DNA of 64,000 nucleotides, taken from contig NZ_WITC01000115.1 of the NCBI RefSeq assembly GCF_009601505.1, positions 51,269 to 115,268 of the forward strand, in the 5' to 3' direction. This stretch comes from Sinorhizobium terangae. GTDB lineage: Bacteria > Pseudomonadota > Alphaproteobacteria > Rhizobiales > Rhizobiaceae. The position numbers and the translations under genes were made by a program. The notes beneath the pieces were generated by a model. It was not told the DNA's origin. It searched no databases and was given only the letters and a program-made list of their open reading frames with translations. Positions 8,823-17,415 of this stretch are shown one piece after another. Every line of letters starts with the position of its first letter. Position 1 is the stretch's first letter.

Positions 8823-9891
8823 ACTCGTTGTTAGCAATGTCCAGAAATGGCTCGGCGGCCTGCAGATCCTCAAAGGCGCCTCGTTTACCGCGAAGCGCGG
8901 CTCGATCGTCGCGCTGCTCGGGGCGTCGGGCAGCGGCAAGACCACGCTTCTGCGCTGTGTCGCCGGGCTCGAACAGCCGGAAGTCGGTCAGATTGTCATC
9001 GGCGGCAAGACCGTTCTCGACGGCGAGAAGAAACTGGCGCTTCCGCCGGAGCAGCGCAATATCGGCCTCGTCTTCCAGTCCTACGCACTCTGGCCGCATC
9101 GGACCGTCAAGGAGAATGTCGGTTACGGCCTGAAACTGCGCAATGTGGCGCCGGCCGACATTGAAAAGCGGGTGCAGGCGATCCTCGATCGCATGGGCCT
9201 CGGTCATCTGGCCGACCGTTTTCCGTCGCAGCTCTCTGGCGGTCAGCAGCAGCGCGTCGCGATCTGCCGGGCGCTCGTCTACGAGCCACGCGTGCTGCTG
9301 CTCGACGAGCCGCTTTCCAACCTCGATGCCAAGCTGCGCGAGGAGGCGCGCTACTGGATCCGCAAGCTCATCCTCGACCTGGAGATCTGCGCGATCCTCG
9401 TGACACACGACCAGAGTGAGGCGCTAGCCGCGGCCGACAACATTCTCCTGCTGCAGGACGGGCGCATCGTCCAGCAAGGCGGACCGCAGGAGATCTATTC
9501 CAACCCGAACAGCTTCTATTCGGCCGACTTCCTCGGCGCCAACAATATCGTCAAGGCGAAGGTGAAGACGGTCGACGGCAAGAGCGCCGTTATCGGCGGC
9601 GACAATTGGAGCCTCGATGGCACCATACGCGAGGCGTCCGGCCTGGCCGCCTCGCAGCATGCGCGGGCGGTCATCCGCGTGGAGCAGATCAGCGTCAGCG
9701 ACCAGCCGCAATCAGGCGGGCTCGAGATGAATCTCGACGACAGCATCTATCTCGGGGACAGGTGGGAATATCGTCTGCGCCGTGGGGATTTTGTCGCCAA
9801 GGCGCACGGGGCCAAGCAACTGCAATCGGGAACCGTCTGGGCGCGCATTCCACCTGAAAGCGTCTGGGTGTTTTCGGCGGGCCAGCAGTAG
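8815..9891 (+). CDS. ABC transporter ATP-binding protein
   Basis: 358 aa. It has Walker A GASGSGKTT (~residues 39-47), Q-loop FQSYALWPHRTV, signature LSGGQQQR, Walker B LLLDEPLSNLDAKLR, switch histidine in VTHDQSEA, and a C-terminal TOBE-like domain from about residue 240 that usually regulates or stabilises the dimer. This is the CUT1/Fbp/Pot class of import ATPases. It overlaps the permease end by 8 bases, indicating translational coupling. It energises the importer encoded by the two preceding genes. Confidence 0.92.
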   Translation: MTELVVSNVQKWLGGLQILKGASFTAKRGSIVALLGASGSGKTTLLRCVAGLEQPEVGQIVIGGKTVLDGEKKLALPPEQRNIGLVFQSYALWPHRTVKENVGYGLKLRNVAPADIEKRVQAILDRMGLGHLADRFPSQLSGGQQQRVAICRALVYEPRVLLLDEPLSNLDAKLREEARYWIRKLILDLEICAILVTHDQSEALAAADNILLLQDGRIVQQGGPQEIYSNPNSFYSADFLGANNIVKAKVKTVDGKSAVIGGDNWSLDGTIREASGLAASQHARAVIRVEQISVSDQPQSGGLEMNLDDSIYLGDRWEYRLRRGDFVAKAHGAKQLQSGTVWARIPPESVWVFSAGQQ

Positions 9892-9904
9892 CAAGGTCTC
9901 AAGC

Positions 9905-9934
9905 GGCGGCCGTCCTTCCTCCCGGGCGGCCGCC
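9905..9934 (+). other. GC-rich intergenic stem-loop
   Basis: GGCGGCC at 9905-9911 pairs with GGCCGCC at 9928-9934 in the gap after the ATPase gene. No T-tract follows, so it is more likely an mRNA stability or attenuation element than a strong terminator. Confidence 0.3.
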
Positions 9935-9957
9935 ACCTCCTAACCAGGATAGCCAAG

Positions 9958-10617
9958 ATGACGTCACGAAAAAGGATCGCGCTTGTCCACGCGACACCGA
10001 TCGCAATTGATCCGATCAGGAGCGCCTTCGAGGCCGGCTGGCCTGAGGCCGAGCGGGTGAACATCCTCGAAGATAGCCTTTCTCCGGACAGAGCAAGAGA
10101 CGGCGCTATCACCGACCAAATGTCCGATCGTATCGTGGCGCTGGCCAGGTACGCCCGCATGATCGGCTCCGACGCGGTCCTCTTCACCTGTTCGTCCTTC
10201 GGCACGGCCATCGAGCGGGCGGCGAGCACACTGGATATTCCCGTTCTCAAGCCCAACGAAGCAATGTTCGAAGCCGCGATCCGCAAGGGTGGCCGTACGG
10301 CCATGCTCTACACCTTCCCGCCGGCGCGGGAGGGGATGGAAGCCGAGTTCCGTGAAGAGGCTTCGCGAGTGAGCCCCTCAGCCGAAATCGAAAGCTTTCT
10401 CGTCGACGGAGCCATTGACGCGGTCCGCGCTGGCGACGAGGCGACCCACAACCGTTTGGTAGCCGAGACGGCAGCCACGATTGAGGGCTTCGACGCGATC
10501 ACGCTGGCGCATTTCTCGACAGCGCGGGCGCTTGAGGCCGTGCAGGCGGCCACACCTATCCCGGTTCTGACCAGCCCGGATGCGGCGGTTGCCAAGCTTC
10601 GCCGCCTGCTGACCTAG
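9958..10617 (+). CDS. Asp/Glu racemase-fold protein
   Basis: 219 aa, the size and fold pattern of the aspartate/glutamate racemase superfamily (also maleate isomerase, hydantoin racemase and arylmalonate decarboxylase). The first catalytic cysteine is present in FTCSSFGTAIE (~residue 80). The second position, normally a cysteine in true racemases, reads LAHFSTARAL, without cysteine. Two-base racemisation is therefore unlikely. A one-cysteine reaction (isomerase, decarboxylase) or binding without catalysis fits better. It lies between the importer and the amidohydrolase, all in the same direction, so it probably acts in the same pathway. Confidence 0.75.
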   Translation: MTSRKRIALVHATPIAIDPIRSAFEAGWPEAERVNILEDSLSPDRARDGAITDQMSDRIVALARYARMIGSDAVLFTCSSFGTAIERAASTLDIPVLKPNEAMFEAAIRKGGRTAMLYTFPPAREGMEAEFREEASRVSPSAEIESFLVDGAIDAVRAGDEATHNRLVAETAATIEGFDAITLAHFSTARALEAVQAATPIPVLTSPDAAVAKLRRLLT

Positions 10618-10667
10618 GCGGAAACCAGGCATCTTCAGACGAGCAGTTCAAACTGGAGGAGACTTGA

Positions 10668-11609
10668 ATGAGCAGTGCAGATCTGACACGCAGGCAAATG
10701 TTGCAAGGGACGGCGGTGGCGGCTGCTGCGGTCCTTTCACCGGCCAATGCTTTTGCGCAGGAAATTCCCTTCTCGGCGGGGAGTGCCCATCCGAAGTTCA
10801 AGGCGCCGCCGAAGACCTGCGACGCGCATTTCCACATCTACAACAGCAAGTTTCCCGCGGCCGCCAATGCGAGCCTCGTTCCTCCGGACGCGAGAGTGAG
10901 CGATTACCGCCGTCTCAAGGAGCGGCTTGGCTTCGAGCGCAGCGTCATCGTTCAGCCCTCCACCTATGGAACGGATAATTCCTGCCTGCTCGAAGCATTG
11001 GCCGAGTTCGGCGACGCTGCGAGAGGCATTGCCGTGGTCGACACGTCCGTAACCGACGGTGAACTCAAGCGGCTCGACGCCGCCGGCGTCCGTGGCATTC
11101 GCTTCAATCTCGCGAGAGCCGGCGCCACGACCGTGGACATGATCGAGCCGCTTGCGACACGCGTTGCGGATCTCGGCTGGCATATCCAAGTTCATATCAA
11201 GGGCGACAGCATCGCAGAACATGCCGGGCTGTTCCAGAACCTTCCGGTCATCACGGTCTTCGACCATCTCGGCCGAATTCCGCAACCAGCCGGCAAAGAG
11301 CATCCGGCATTCAAGGTCGTGGCCGACCTGCTCGAAAAGGGCAAGGCTTACACCAAGCTCTCCAGCATCTATCAGGACACGCTGGTCGGGCCGCCAACCT
11401 ACGAGGACATGGGTGCGCTTGCGAAACCTTATCTCGCTTTGGCACCAGAGCGCGTGCTTTGGGCCACCGATTGGCCGCATCCTTCGCCTGGCAAGTCCGG
11501 CAAACCGGACGATGCGCTGCTGATGGACCTTTGCGCCGAGTGGGCGGGGGATGATGCGACCCGAAGCAAGATTTTTGTCGAGAATGCCGCAGGCCTCTAC
11601 GGCTTTTGA
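10668..11609 (+). CDS. Amidohydrolase family protein with Tat-like signal
   Basis: 313 aa in the amidohydrolase_2 group (2-pyrone-4,6-dicarboxylate lactonase-like). It has the metal-binding CDAHFHIY motif (~residue 47), HIQVHIKGD, TVFDHLGR and the final aspartate in WATDWPHP. Relatives hydrolyse lactones or decarboxylate. The N-terminus LTRRQMLQGTAVAAAAVLSP followed by ANAFAQE looks like a twin-arginine signal peptide, which suggests export to the periplasm. That is unusual beside otherwise cytosolic pathway enzymes. GGAGGAGA precedes the start. A lactone could be opened outside the cell before import by the neighbouring ABC system; this is inference. Confidence 0.82.
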   Translation: MSSADLTRRQMLQGTAVAAAAVLSPANAFAQEIPFSAGSAHPKFKAPPKTCDAHFHIYNSKFPAAANASLVPPDARVSDYRRLKERLGFERSVIVQPSTYGTDNSCLLEALAEFGDAARGIAVVDTSVTDGELKRLDAAGVRGIRFNLARAGATTVDMIEPLATRVADLGWHIQVHIKGDSIAEHAGLFQNLPVITVFDHLGRIPQPAGKEHPAFKVVADLLEKGKAYTKLSSIYQDTLVGPPTYEDMGALAKPYLALAPERVLWATDWPHPSPGKSGKPDDALLMDLCAEWAGDDATRSKIFVENAAGLYGF

Positions 11610-11641
11610 GCGGGGACCGACGAACGGAAAGAGGGTGAAGA

Positions 11642-12913
11642 ATGCTTCTCGGGGTCATTGCCGACGATTTTACCGGGGCGAGCGACATCGCCAATACGAT
11701 TGCCAAGGGATTGCCAGGGCAGGGCGGCCTTCGCACCGTGCAATATCTTGGCATTCCAAGTGGCGCCGCCGACCCGGCGGTCGAGGCTGGTATCATCGCG
11801 CTGAAGAGCCGGTCGATCGACGCGGGTCTGGCGGTCAGGCAATCGCTCGAGGCGCTGAGATGGCTGCTCGATCAAGGCTGCGAGCAGATCGTCTTCAAAT
11901 ATTGCTCGACCTTCGATTCCACGCCGACCGGGAATATCGGTCCGGTCGCAGAGGCGCTTGCCGAAGCGCTCGGGGTGAAGGGTGTCGTCGCCTGCCCGGC
12001 ATTTCCAGGGGCCGGACGCACCGTCTATCAGGGGCATCTCTTCGTGAAGGACCGGCTTCTCAACGAGTCCGGTCTGCAAAACCACCCGCTCAACCCGATG
12101 ACCGATGCCGATATCCGCCGCTGGCTGCAGTTGCAGACGGTTTCGGATGTCGGCCATGTCGACATCACCACCGTCCACGATGGAGCCGCGGCGATTGAGG
12201 CGGCCTTGCGCAGGAATGGCGAGGCAAACCGTGTCCTCGTCATTGTCGATGCGATCACGGATGACGACCTCGTCGCAATCGGCCGTGCCGCGGCCTTGCA
12301 TCGCCTCGTCACCGGCGGCTCGGGCATCGCACTGGGCCTTGCCGCAAACTTCATCGAGCGAGGCCTCGCGCATGGCACCGTCGCCGGTACGCTTCCCGTT
12401 GATGGACCGGAGGCCATTCTGGCCGGAAGCTGCTCCGGCGCCACCCGCGAACAGGTGGAGATCCACCGCCGCAACCACCCGACGCTCGCAATCGACGTGA
12501 CCGGTGTGATGGAGGGCAGGGTCGCGACGTCCGACTTAACCTCGTTCCTGCTCGCCAATCAGGGGAGGGCGCCGCTCGCCTATTCCTCCAGCACGCCTGA
12601 CGAGGTTCAGGCGATCCAAGCGCGCTTCGGCCGAGAGAAGGTGGCGGCGACCCTCGACAGCCTCTTTGCCGAAACCGCCCGGGAACTGGTCAGTGCCGGC
12701 GTCAGGCGCCTTGTCGTCGCCGGCGGCGAAACATCCGGTGCCGTGGTCTCGGCGCTCAATCTTGGGGCGCTGGCGATCGGGCCTGAAATCGACCCGGGCG
12801 TCCCAGTGCTTCTGTCGGAGGGAAGCGATCCCCTCGCGCTGGCGCTCAAATCCGGGAACTTCGGTGCCCCGGATTTCTTCACGAAGGCTTTGGAGAGGCT
12901 TGCGGGACGATGA
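11642..12913 (+). CDS. otnK: Four-carbon acid sugar kinase (DUF1537)
   Basis: 423 aa of the DUF1537 kinase family, shown in published work to phosphorylate acid sugars such as 3-oxo-tetronate or tetronates with ATP. The N-terminal sugar-acid domain begins GVIADDFTGASDIAN (residues 4-18). The C-terminal nucleotide-binding domain has VVAGGETSGAVVSALNLGA and LLSEGSDPLALALKSGNFG near residues 358-405. It overlaps the next gene by 4 bases (ATGA), and that gene is the usual partner decarboxylase, so the 3-oxo-tetronate kinase role (OtnK) is the best guess. Substrate stereochemistry cannot be read from sequence. Confidence 0.85.
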   Translation: MLLGVIADDFTGASDIANTIAKGLPGQGGLRTVQYLGIPSGAADPAVEAGIIALKSRSIDAGLAVRQSLEALRWLLDQGCEQIVFKYCSTFDSTPTGNIGPVAEALAEALGVKGVVACPAFPGAGRTVYQGHLFVKDRLLNESGLQNHPLNPMTDADIRRWLQLQTVSDVGHVDITTVHDGAAAIEAALRRNGEANRVLVIVDAITDDDLVAIGRAAALHRLVTGGSGIALGLAANFIERGLAHGTVAGTLPVDGPEAILAGSCSGATREQVEIHRRNHPTLAIDVTGVMEGRVATSDLTSFLLANQGRAPLAYSSSTPDEVQAIQARFGREKVAATLDSLFAETARELVSAGVRRLVVAGGETSGAVVSALNLGALAIGPEIDPGVPVLLSEGSDPLALALKSGNFGAPDFFTKALERLAGR

Positions 12914-13548
12914 GTGCTGAAAGCAAGCTACGCGAGGAAATCGTTCGCTTGTCGAAGTCGCTGTTCGACCGGGGATTTTCGATGGGGTCGGCCGGCAATA
13001 TCAGTGCCGCAGTCGACGACGGCATTCTCATGACGCCGACGAACTCCTGCCTTGGATTTCTGGATCCGGCGCGGCTTTCGAAACTCGACCGCAATGGCAA
13101 TCACATCTCAGGCGACAAGCCTTCGAAGGAAGTGTTCCTGCACCGGGCCTTGTATGAGACGCGGCCGCAGACGGGTGCCGTGGTACATCTGCACTCCACC
13201 TTCGCCACGGCACTCTCCTGCTTGGCCGACATCGATCCCGATGACTGCATTCCGCCGCTGACGCCATACGTGGTCATGCGCGTCGGCGAGGTGAAGCTTC
13301 TGCCTTACGTCAAGCCGGGCGATGAGAAGATGGGCGACATGATCCGCGAGCTCGCCGGCCGCTACGCCGCCGTGCTGCTCGCCAATCACGGCCCGGTCGT
13401 CACCGGCAGGGACATCGCCTCGGCGGTCTACGCTGCCGAGGAGCTCGAAGAGACGGCGAAGCTCCTCATCCTGCTGAAGGACGCGCCGAAGCGAATGCTA
13501 TCAGACGAAAACGTTCACGAACTCAAAGCCGTGTTCGGCGCATATTGA
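12910..13548 (+). CDS. otnC: Class II aldolase family, 3-oxo-tetronate 4-phosphate decarboxylase
   Basis: 212 aa of the class II aldolase/adducin family. The phosphate site reads SAGNIS and TPTNSCLG. The zinc ligands appear in HLHSTFATALSC and later in ANHGPVV, and the catalytic acid is in SKEVFLHRALYE. Family members retro-aldolise or decarboxylate phosphorylated sugar acids; OtnC converts 3-oxo-tetronate 4-phosphate to dihydroxyacetone phosphate and CO2. The 4-base overlap with the DUF1537 kinase gene strongly supports this pairing. An L-fuculose-phosphate-aldolase-type name is the less specific alternative. Confidence 0.85.
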   Translation: MSAESKLREEIVRLSKSLFDRGFSMGSAGNISAAVDDGILMTPTNSCLGFLDPARLSKLDRNGNHISGDKPSKEVFLHRALYETRPQTGAVVHLHSTFATALSCLADIDPDDCIPPLTPYVVMRVGEVKLLPYVKPGDEKMGDMIRELAGRYAAVLLANHGPVVTGRDIASAVYAAEELEETAKLLILLKDAPKRMLSDENVHELKAVFGAY

Positions 13549-13561
13549 AGGAGACATTTGG

Positions 13562-14035
13562 ATGAAGACCGCGGATCTGGTCGATGCCCATGGCGACGAT
13601 GTTCAATTCTGCAACCTGCCATTTCTGAAGCTCGGGAAGAAGAAATCCTTTTCCGGTCCGATCGCGACAGTGAAATGCTTTGAGGACAACGCGCTCCTGA
13701 AATCCGAGGTGCAAAGGCCGGGCGAGGAAAGGGTGATGGTCGTCGACGGCGGTGCGTCGAGCCGCGTTGCGCTCCTCGGCGACCAGATCGCAATGATCCT
13801 TCGCGACAACGGCTGGGCCGGTATCATCATCAACGGTTCCGTCCGCGACAGTGCCGAGATCAACGACATGGATGTTGGCGTCTTTTGCCTTTCCGTGACC
13901 CCAAAGAAGTCCGTGAAGGACGGAGCCGGCAAGGCTGGCGTCCCTGTCCAGTTCGGCGGGGTGACCTTTGCCCCAGGCGCCTACGCCTATGTCGATGCCG
14001 ACGGCGTCCTAACGAGCAGCCGCGATCTGGGTTGA
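13562..14035 (+). CDS. RraA family aldolase/decarboxylase
   Basis: 157 aa, the normal length of the RraA fold. It has VVDGGASSRVALLGDQIA and GIIINGSVRDSAEI, which contain the Arg-Asp motif that binds pyruvate enolate and metal in the 4-hydroxy-4-methyl-2-oxoglutarate/oxaloacetate-type aldolases of this family. The other family role is inhibition of RNase E. Here, inside a catabolic operon 13 bases after the decarboxylase gene, an aldolase or oxaloacetate-decarboxylase role is more likely. GGAGACATTTGG precedes the ATG. Confidence 0.82.
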   Translation: MKTADLVDAHGDDVQFCNLPFLKLGKKKSFSGPIATVKCFEDNALLKSEVQRPGEERVMVVDGGASSRVALLGDQIAMILRDNGWAGIIINGSVRDSAEINDMDVGVFCLSVTPKKSVKDGAGKAGVPVQFGGVTFAPGAYAYVDADGVLTSSRDLG

Positions 14036-14093
14036 AATGGCCATGCGCAGGGCTAGGTGCGAGGCCTCTCTCAAGCAAGACGAATGTAGGAGA

Positions 14094-15500
14094 ATGGCGA
14101 TGATCGTCACGACCAATCCAACGACCGGCAAGGAACTTGCCCGATACGAGCTCCATGACGATACCTATGTCGATCGAGCGCTTTCAGCTGCCGTGACGGC
14201 GCAAAGGGCGTGGCGCAAGCGGCCTGTCGAGGAGCGGGTTCGACTGCTTGGCGCGATGGCCAGAGTGCTGCGTGCCGGCAAGTCGCGCTATGCCGAGATG
14301 ATCACCCGCGAGATGGGCAAGCCGATCGTCGAGTCCGAGGCGGAGATCGAAAAATGCGCCTATAATTGCGATTTCTATGCCGAGCACGCCGTGCAATACC
14401 TCGCCGATGAGCCAGTCGCCTCGAACGCATCGGAGAGCGCGGTCGTCTTCGATCCGCTGGGCGTCGGGCTCGCCATCATGCCGTGGAACTATCCGTTCTG
14501 GCAGTTCTTCCGTTTCGCAGCGCCGGCTTTTGCCGCCGGCAACGGCGCCGTCCTGAAGCACGCCAACAACGTGCCGGAATGTGCGCTCGCCATCGAGGAG
14601 ATCATGCGCGAGGCAGGCTGCCCCGAGGGCCTCTTTGCCACCCTGTTGATCGAGCCGGCCAAGGTTGCCGGCATCATTGCGGACGATAGGATCGCAGCCG
14701 TCACCTTGACCGGGTCCACGGGAGTGGGCGCCATCGTCGCGTCGCAGGCCGGCAAGGCTCTGAAAAAGCAGGTGCTGGAACTCGGCGGCTCCGACCCCTT
14801 CATCGTGCTCGCCGATGCCGATCTCGAAGAGGCGACGAGCGTCGCGGTCAAGGCACGCTACATCAATGTCGGGCAATCATGCGTCAATGCCAAGCGGTTC
14901 ATTGTGGAAGAAGCGATCGCCGACCGTTTCGTCGCGCTTTTCTGCGACAAAGTCGCGAAGCTGAAAGTTGGAGATCCCGCGGAGCGCGATACCAATATCG
15001 GGCCGATGGCGCGGGAAAACCTGATGACCGGCCTGCATGCGCAGGTCGAAAAAACGTTAGCCGCGGGTGCTGAACTCAAGCTCGGCGGTGCGCCGCTCGA
15101 CCGGCCCGGATATTTCTATCCTCCGACCGTGCTCGACCATGTACGTCCGGAGATGGCTGCATTCTGTGAGGAGACTTTCGGGCCGCTCGCTGCCATCATC
15201 CGCGTCAAGGATGCCGAGGAAGCGGTTCGGCTGGCCAACCAGACCGAATACGGCCTCGGGTCCGCGATCTGGACCGGGGACGTCGAGCGTGCGCGCCGGC
15301 TTGCGCGCGACATCGACGCGGGCGCCGTCTTCATCAACGGCATGGTCGCCTCCGACCCCCGCTATCCCTTCGGCGGGATCAAGCGGTCGGGCTACGGCCG
15401 CGAACTCGGCGTCTACGGCATCCGCGAGTTCGTCAATATCAAGACCGTCTGGATTGGCCCGGTTAAAGCAGCCCAGCCTGTCGCCAAAGCGCCCGAGTGA
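14094..15500 (+). CDS. NAD(P)-dependent aldehyde dehydrogenase (succinate-semialdehyde type)
   Basis: 468 aa. Landmarks are MPWNYPFWQFFRFAAPA, the cofactor loop LTGSTGVGAIVASQAGKALK, ELGGSDPFIVLADAD, the catalytic cysteine in NVGQSCVNAKRF, and EETFGPLAAI. Overall it resembles the Sad/YneI type of succinate-semialdehyde dehydrogenases, but the true aldehyde may differ in this pathway. Start 14094 is chosen because TAGGAGA precedes it; the frame is open upstream to 14037 without a good site. It probably oxidises an aldehyde released by the aldolase-type enzymes before it. Confidence 0.9.
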   Translation: MAMIVTTNPTTGKELARYELHDDTYVDRALSAAVTAQRAWRKRPVEERVRLLGAMARVLRAGKSRYAEMITREMGKPIVESEAEIEKCAYNCDFYAEHAVQYLADEPVASNASESAVVFDPLGVGLAIMPWNYPFWQFFRFAAPAFAAGNGAVLKHANNVPECALAIEEIMREAGCPEGLFATLLIEPAKVAGIIADDRIAAVTLTGSTGVGAIVASQAGKALKKQVLELGGSDPFIVLADADLEEATSVAVKARYINVGQSCVNAKRFIVEEAIADRFVALFCDKVAKLKVGDPAERDTNIGPMARENLMTGLHAQVEKTLAAGAELKLGGAPLDRPGYFYPPTVLDHVRPEMAAFCEETFGPLAAIIRVKDAEEAVRLANQTEYGLGSAIWTGDVERARRLARDIDAGAVFINGMVASDPRYPFGGIKRSGYGRELGVYGIREFVNIKTVWIGPVKAAQPVAKAPE

Positions 15501-15510
15501 GGACCATCAC

Positions 15511-15927
15511 ATGACCCAGCCCGCAATCCTCCGCCCCAAGGAGCTCAAGAGCAATGACCGCGGCAACGGCGCGCGCACGACGCCGCTCGTGACGCGGAAA
15601 TGCGGCTCGACGAGCATGATCAACGGGATTACCGCCTTTGACCCGGGGGCTTCGATCGGCCTCCATAAGCACAATTGCGAAGAGAGCGTGATGATCCTCG
15701 ACGGTCAGGCGATCGCCGAGATCGACGGCGTCCGCTACCCGCTCGGACCCAACGACACGACCTGGATCCCGGCAAACGTGCCGCATCGCTTCATCAACGC
15801 GTCTCAGACCGAGCCGATGCGCATCTTCTGGATCTATGCCTCGATCGATGCGACGCGGACCATGATCGCGACCGGAGAGGAGCGCCCCATCGATGCGGAA
15901 CATCATCAGCAGGGAGCGCAATCATGA
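15511..15927 (+). CDS. Cupin-domain protein
   Basis: 138 aa single-domain cupin. The metal-binding motif is visible in GLHKHNCEESVMILDGQA, and the second motif in NVPHRFIN. Small cupins of this kind bind a metal and an acid and act as isomerases, lyases or dioxygenase-like proteins; no reaction can be assigned. It lies 10 bases after the aldehyde dehydrogenase gene and overlaps the next gene by 4 bases, so it is part of the catabolic operon. Confidence 0.8.
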   Translation: MTQPAILRPKELKSNDRGNGARTTPLVTRKCGSTSMINGITAFDPGASIGLHKHNCEESVMILDGQAIAEIDGVRYPLGPNDTTWIPANVPHRFINASQTEPMRIFWIYASIDATRTMIATGEERPIDAEHHQQGAQS

Positions 15928-16229
15928 TCGTTGAAGTCGCGGAAATTACGATCAAGTCCGGCTGCGAGGCGCAATTCGAAGCGGGCGTCTCCCACGCCGC
16001 GCGGCTGTTTTTGAGGGCGAAAGGCTGCCACGGCGTGGCGCTGCATCGCGTGGTGGAGACACCTGCGGTCTATCGCTTGCTCGTCGATTGGGAAACCGTC
16101 GAGGATCACATGGTCGGCTTCCGCAACTCCGAGGACTTTCAGGAGTGGCGGCGCCTCGTCAGCCCCTATTTCGATGGCGCGCCAAAGGTGACCCATTCCG
16201 AACCCGTGGCTTTGTCCAGCAACGATTAA
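15924..16229 (+). CDS. Antibiotic biosynthesis monooxygenase (ABM) domain protein
   Basis: 101 aa ferredoxin-fold ABM-domain protein (IVEVAEITIKSGCEAQFEAG at the start, LLVDWETVEDHMVGFRNSED in the middle). Such small dimers act as cofactor-free monooxygenases or simply bind small ligands. ATGA overlap with the cupin gene marks it as the last gene of the operon. Convergent to the nickel transporter gene; 89 bases separate them. Confidence 0.75.
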   Translation: MIVEVAEITIKSGCEAQFEAGVSHAARLFLRAKGCHGVALHRVVETPAVYRLLVDWETVEDHMVGFRNSEDFQEWRRLVSPYFDGAPKVTHSEPVALSSND

Positions 16230-16318
16230 GGAGAGATGGGCAAGAAAGGCCGTCGACTGTTGTCGCGTTCCTCTCGGATTGCAAGCAGCATGACGTCGGA
16301 CGGTGTCTGCTGTCTCAC

Positions 16319-17365
16319 TTATGAGGGGTTCAGCGCAATTAGGTCATATCCCTTCGCTCGATAGATCACTGTCGAGACGATCCAACTCGCGATGAATATG
16401 CACACGACCGCAAAGCCGAGATTTCCGAGACTATCGTTGAAAGTGGCGATGGCCTGCCACGCCTCACGCTGAAGGTTCAGCTTCTCCGAGACCAGCGCGA
16501 GGCCTTCGAGACCGCCCATGAAGATGGCAACGATCACAGAGGCGGCCGTTATCGTCAGATTGTACCAGAGCTTGCGAACCGGGTTGATCAGGGCCCAGCC
16601 ATAGGCGCCACTCATCAACGCACTGTCCGCGGTATCCATCAGCGACATTCCCGCAGTGAACAATGCGGGGAAGATCAGGGTCGTCGAGAAGGCCGCTCCC
16701 TGAGATGCCTGCGCCGCCGAAATGCCGAGCAGGCCGATCTCGGTTGCCGTATCGAAGCCGAGGCCGAAGAGAAAGCCGACCGGATACATGTGCCAGGAGC
16801 GCGAAACGATCCTGAAGGTGCGGCGAAAGAAGCGCACCAACAGGCCTCGCCCTGCAAGCAGGGCATCGAGGGCCTCGTCGACAACCCGTTCCCCGCGCCG
16901 TGCGCGGGAGAATGCCGCCCAGATGTTCTTCAGGATGATCAGATTTGCAAGACCGAGCGCCAGCAGGAACAGCGCGCCTATGGAAGTTCCGATCACGCCT
17001 CCCACATTCCCGAATTCATCAAGCTCACCCTGCATGGCAGTGGCCGTGGCAGCGACGGCGAGGCACGTCAGCACAACCACCGAGGAATGGCCGAGCGAGA
17101 AGAACAGACCCGCGGAAAACGGCTGCTTTCCTTCCTGCATAAGCTTGCGGACGACATTGTCGATTGCAGCGATATGATCCGCATCGAAAGCGTGACGAAT
17201 GCCGAGCATATAGGCGACGAATGCTATGCCGAGCAGGGCAGGCTTGTCGGCGAAAGCCGTCCAGGCCCAGGTCCAGGCCGCGATATTGGCGACGATCAGG
17301 AGACCAAAAACGATCGCGATCTTGGATTTTACATCATTGGTTCGGTCATCGAAAATGCGATGCAT
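16319..17365 (-). CDS. NiCoT-family nickel/cobalt transporter
   Basis: 348 aa, eight-helix permease of the HoxN/NixA family. The signature RHAFDADHIAAIDN (HX4DH, about residue 53-66) is intact and forms the metal path; LFFSLGHSSVVV and GLGFDTATEI are the further family motifs. It is the last gene of the larXCEB-type operon, 50 bases after the LarB gene. Its position predicts that it supplies nickel for the pincer nucleotide. Cobalt as an additional substrate cannot be excluded. Confidence 0.92.
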   Translation of the reverse strand: MHRIFDDRTNDVKSKIAIVFGLLIVANIAAWTWAWTAFADKPALLGIAFVAYMLGIRHAFDADHIAAIDNVVRKLMQEGKQPFSAGLFFSLGHSSVVVLTCLAVAATATAMQGELDEFGNVGGVIGTSIGALFLLALGLANLIILKNIWAAFSRARRGERVVDEALDALLAGRGLLVRFFRRTFRIVSRSWHMYPVGFLFGLGFDTATEIGLLGISAAQASQGAAFSTTLIFPALFTAGMSLMDTADSALMSGAYGWALINPVRKLWYNLTITAASVIVAIFMGGLEGLALVSEKLNLQREAWQAIATFNDSLGNLGFAVVCIFIASWIVSTVIYRAKGYDLIALNPS

Positions 17366-17415
17366 TTCGTGGTCTCCTGCACAAAACTGCTTGAAAGCAC
17401 TGGACCCGGCCTTGC

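Noticed and set aside
5891..9891. Naming the ABC system an iron transporter
   Set aside because: The binding-protein family also carries organic and phosphonate ligands, and the context is acid catabolism, so the substrate is left open.
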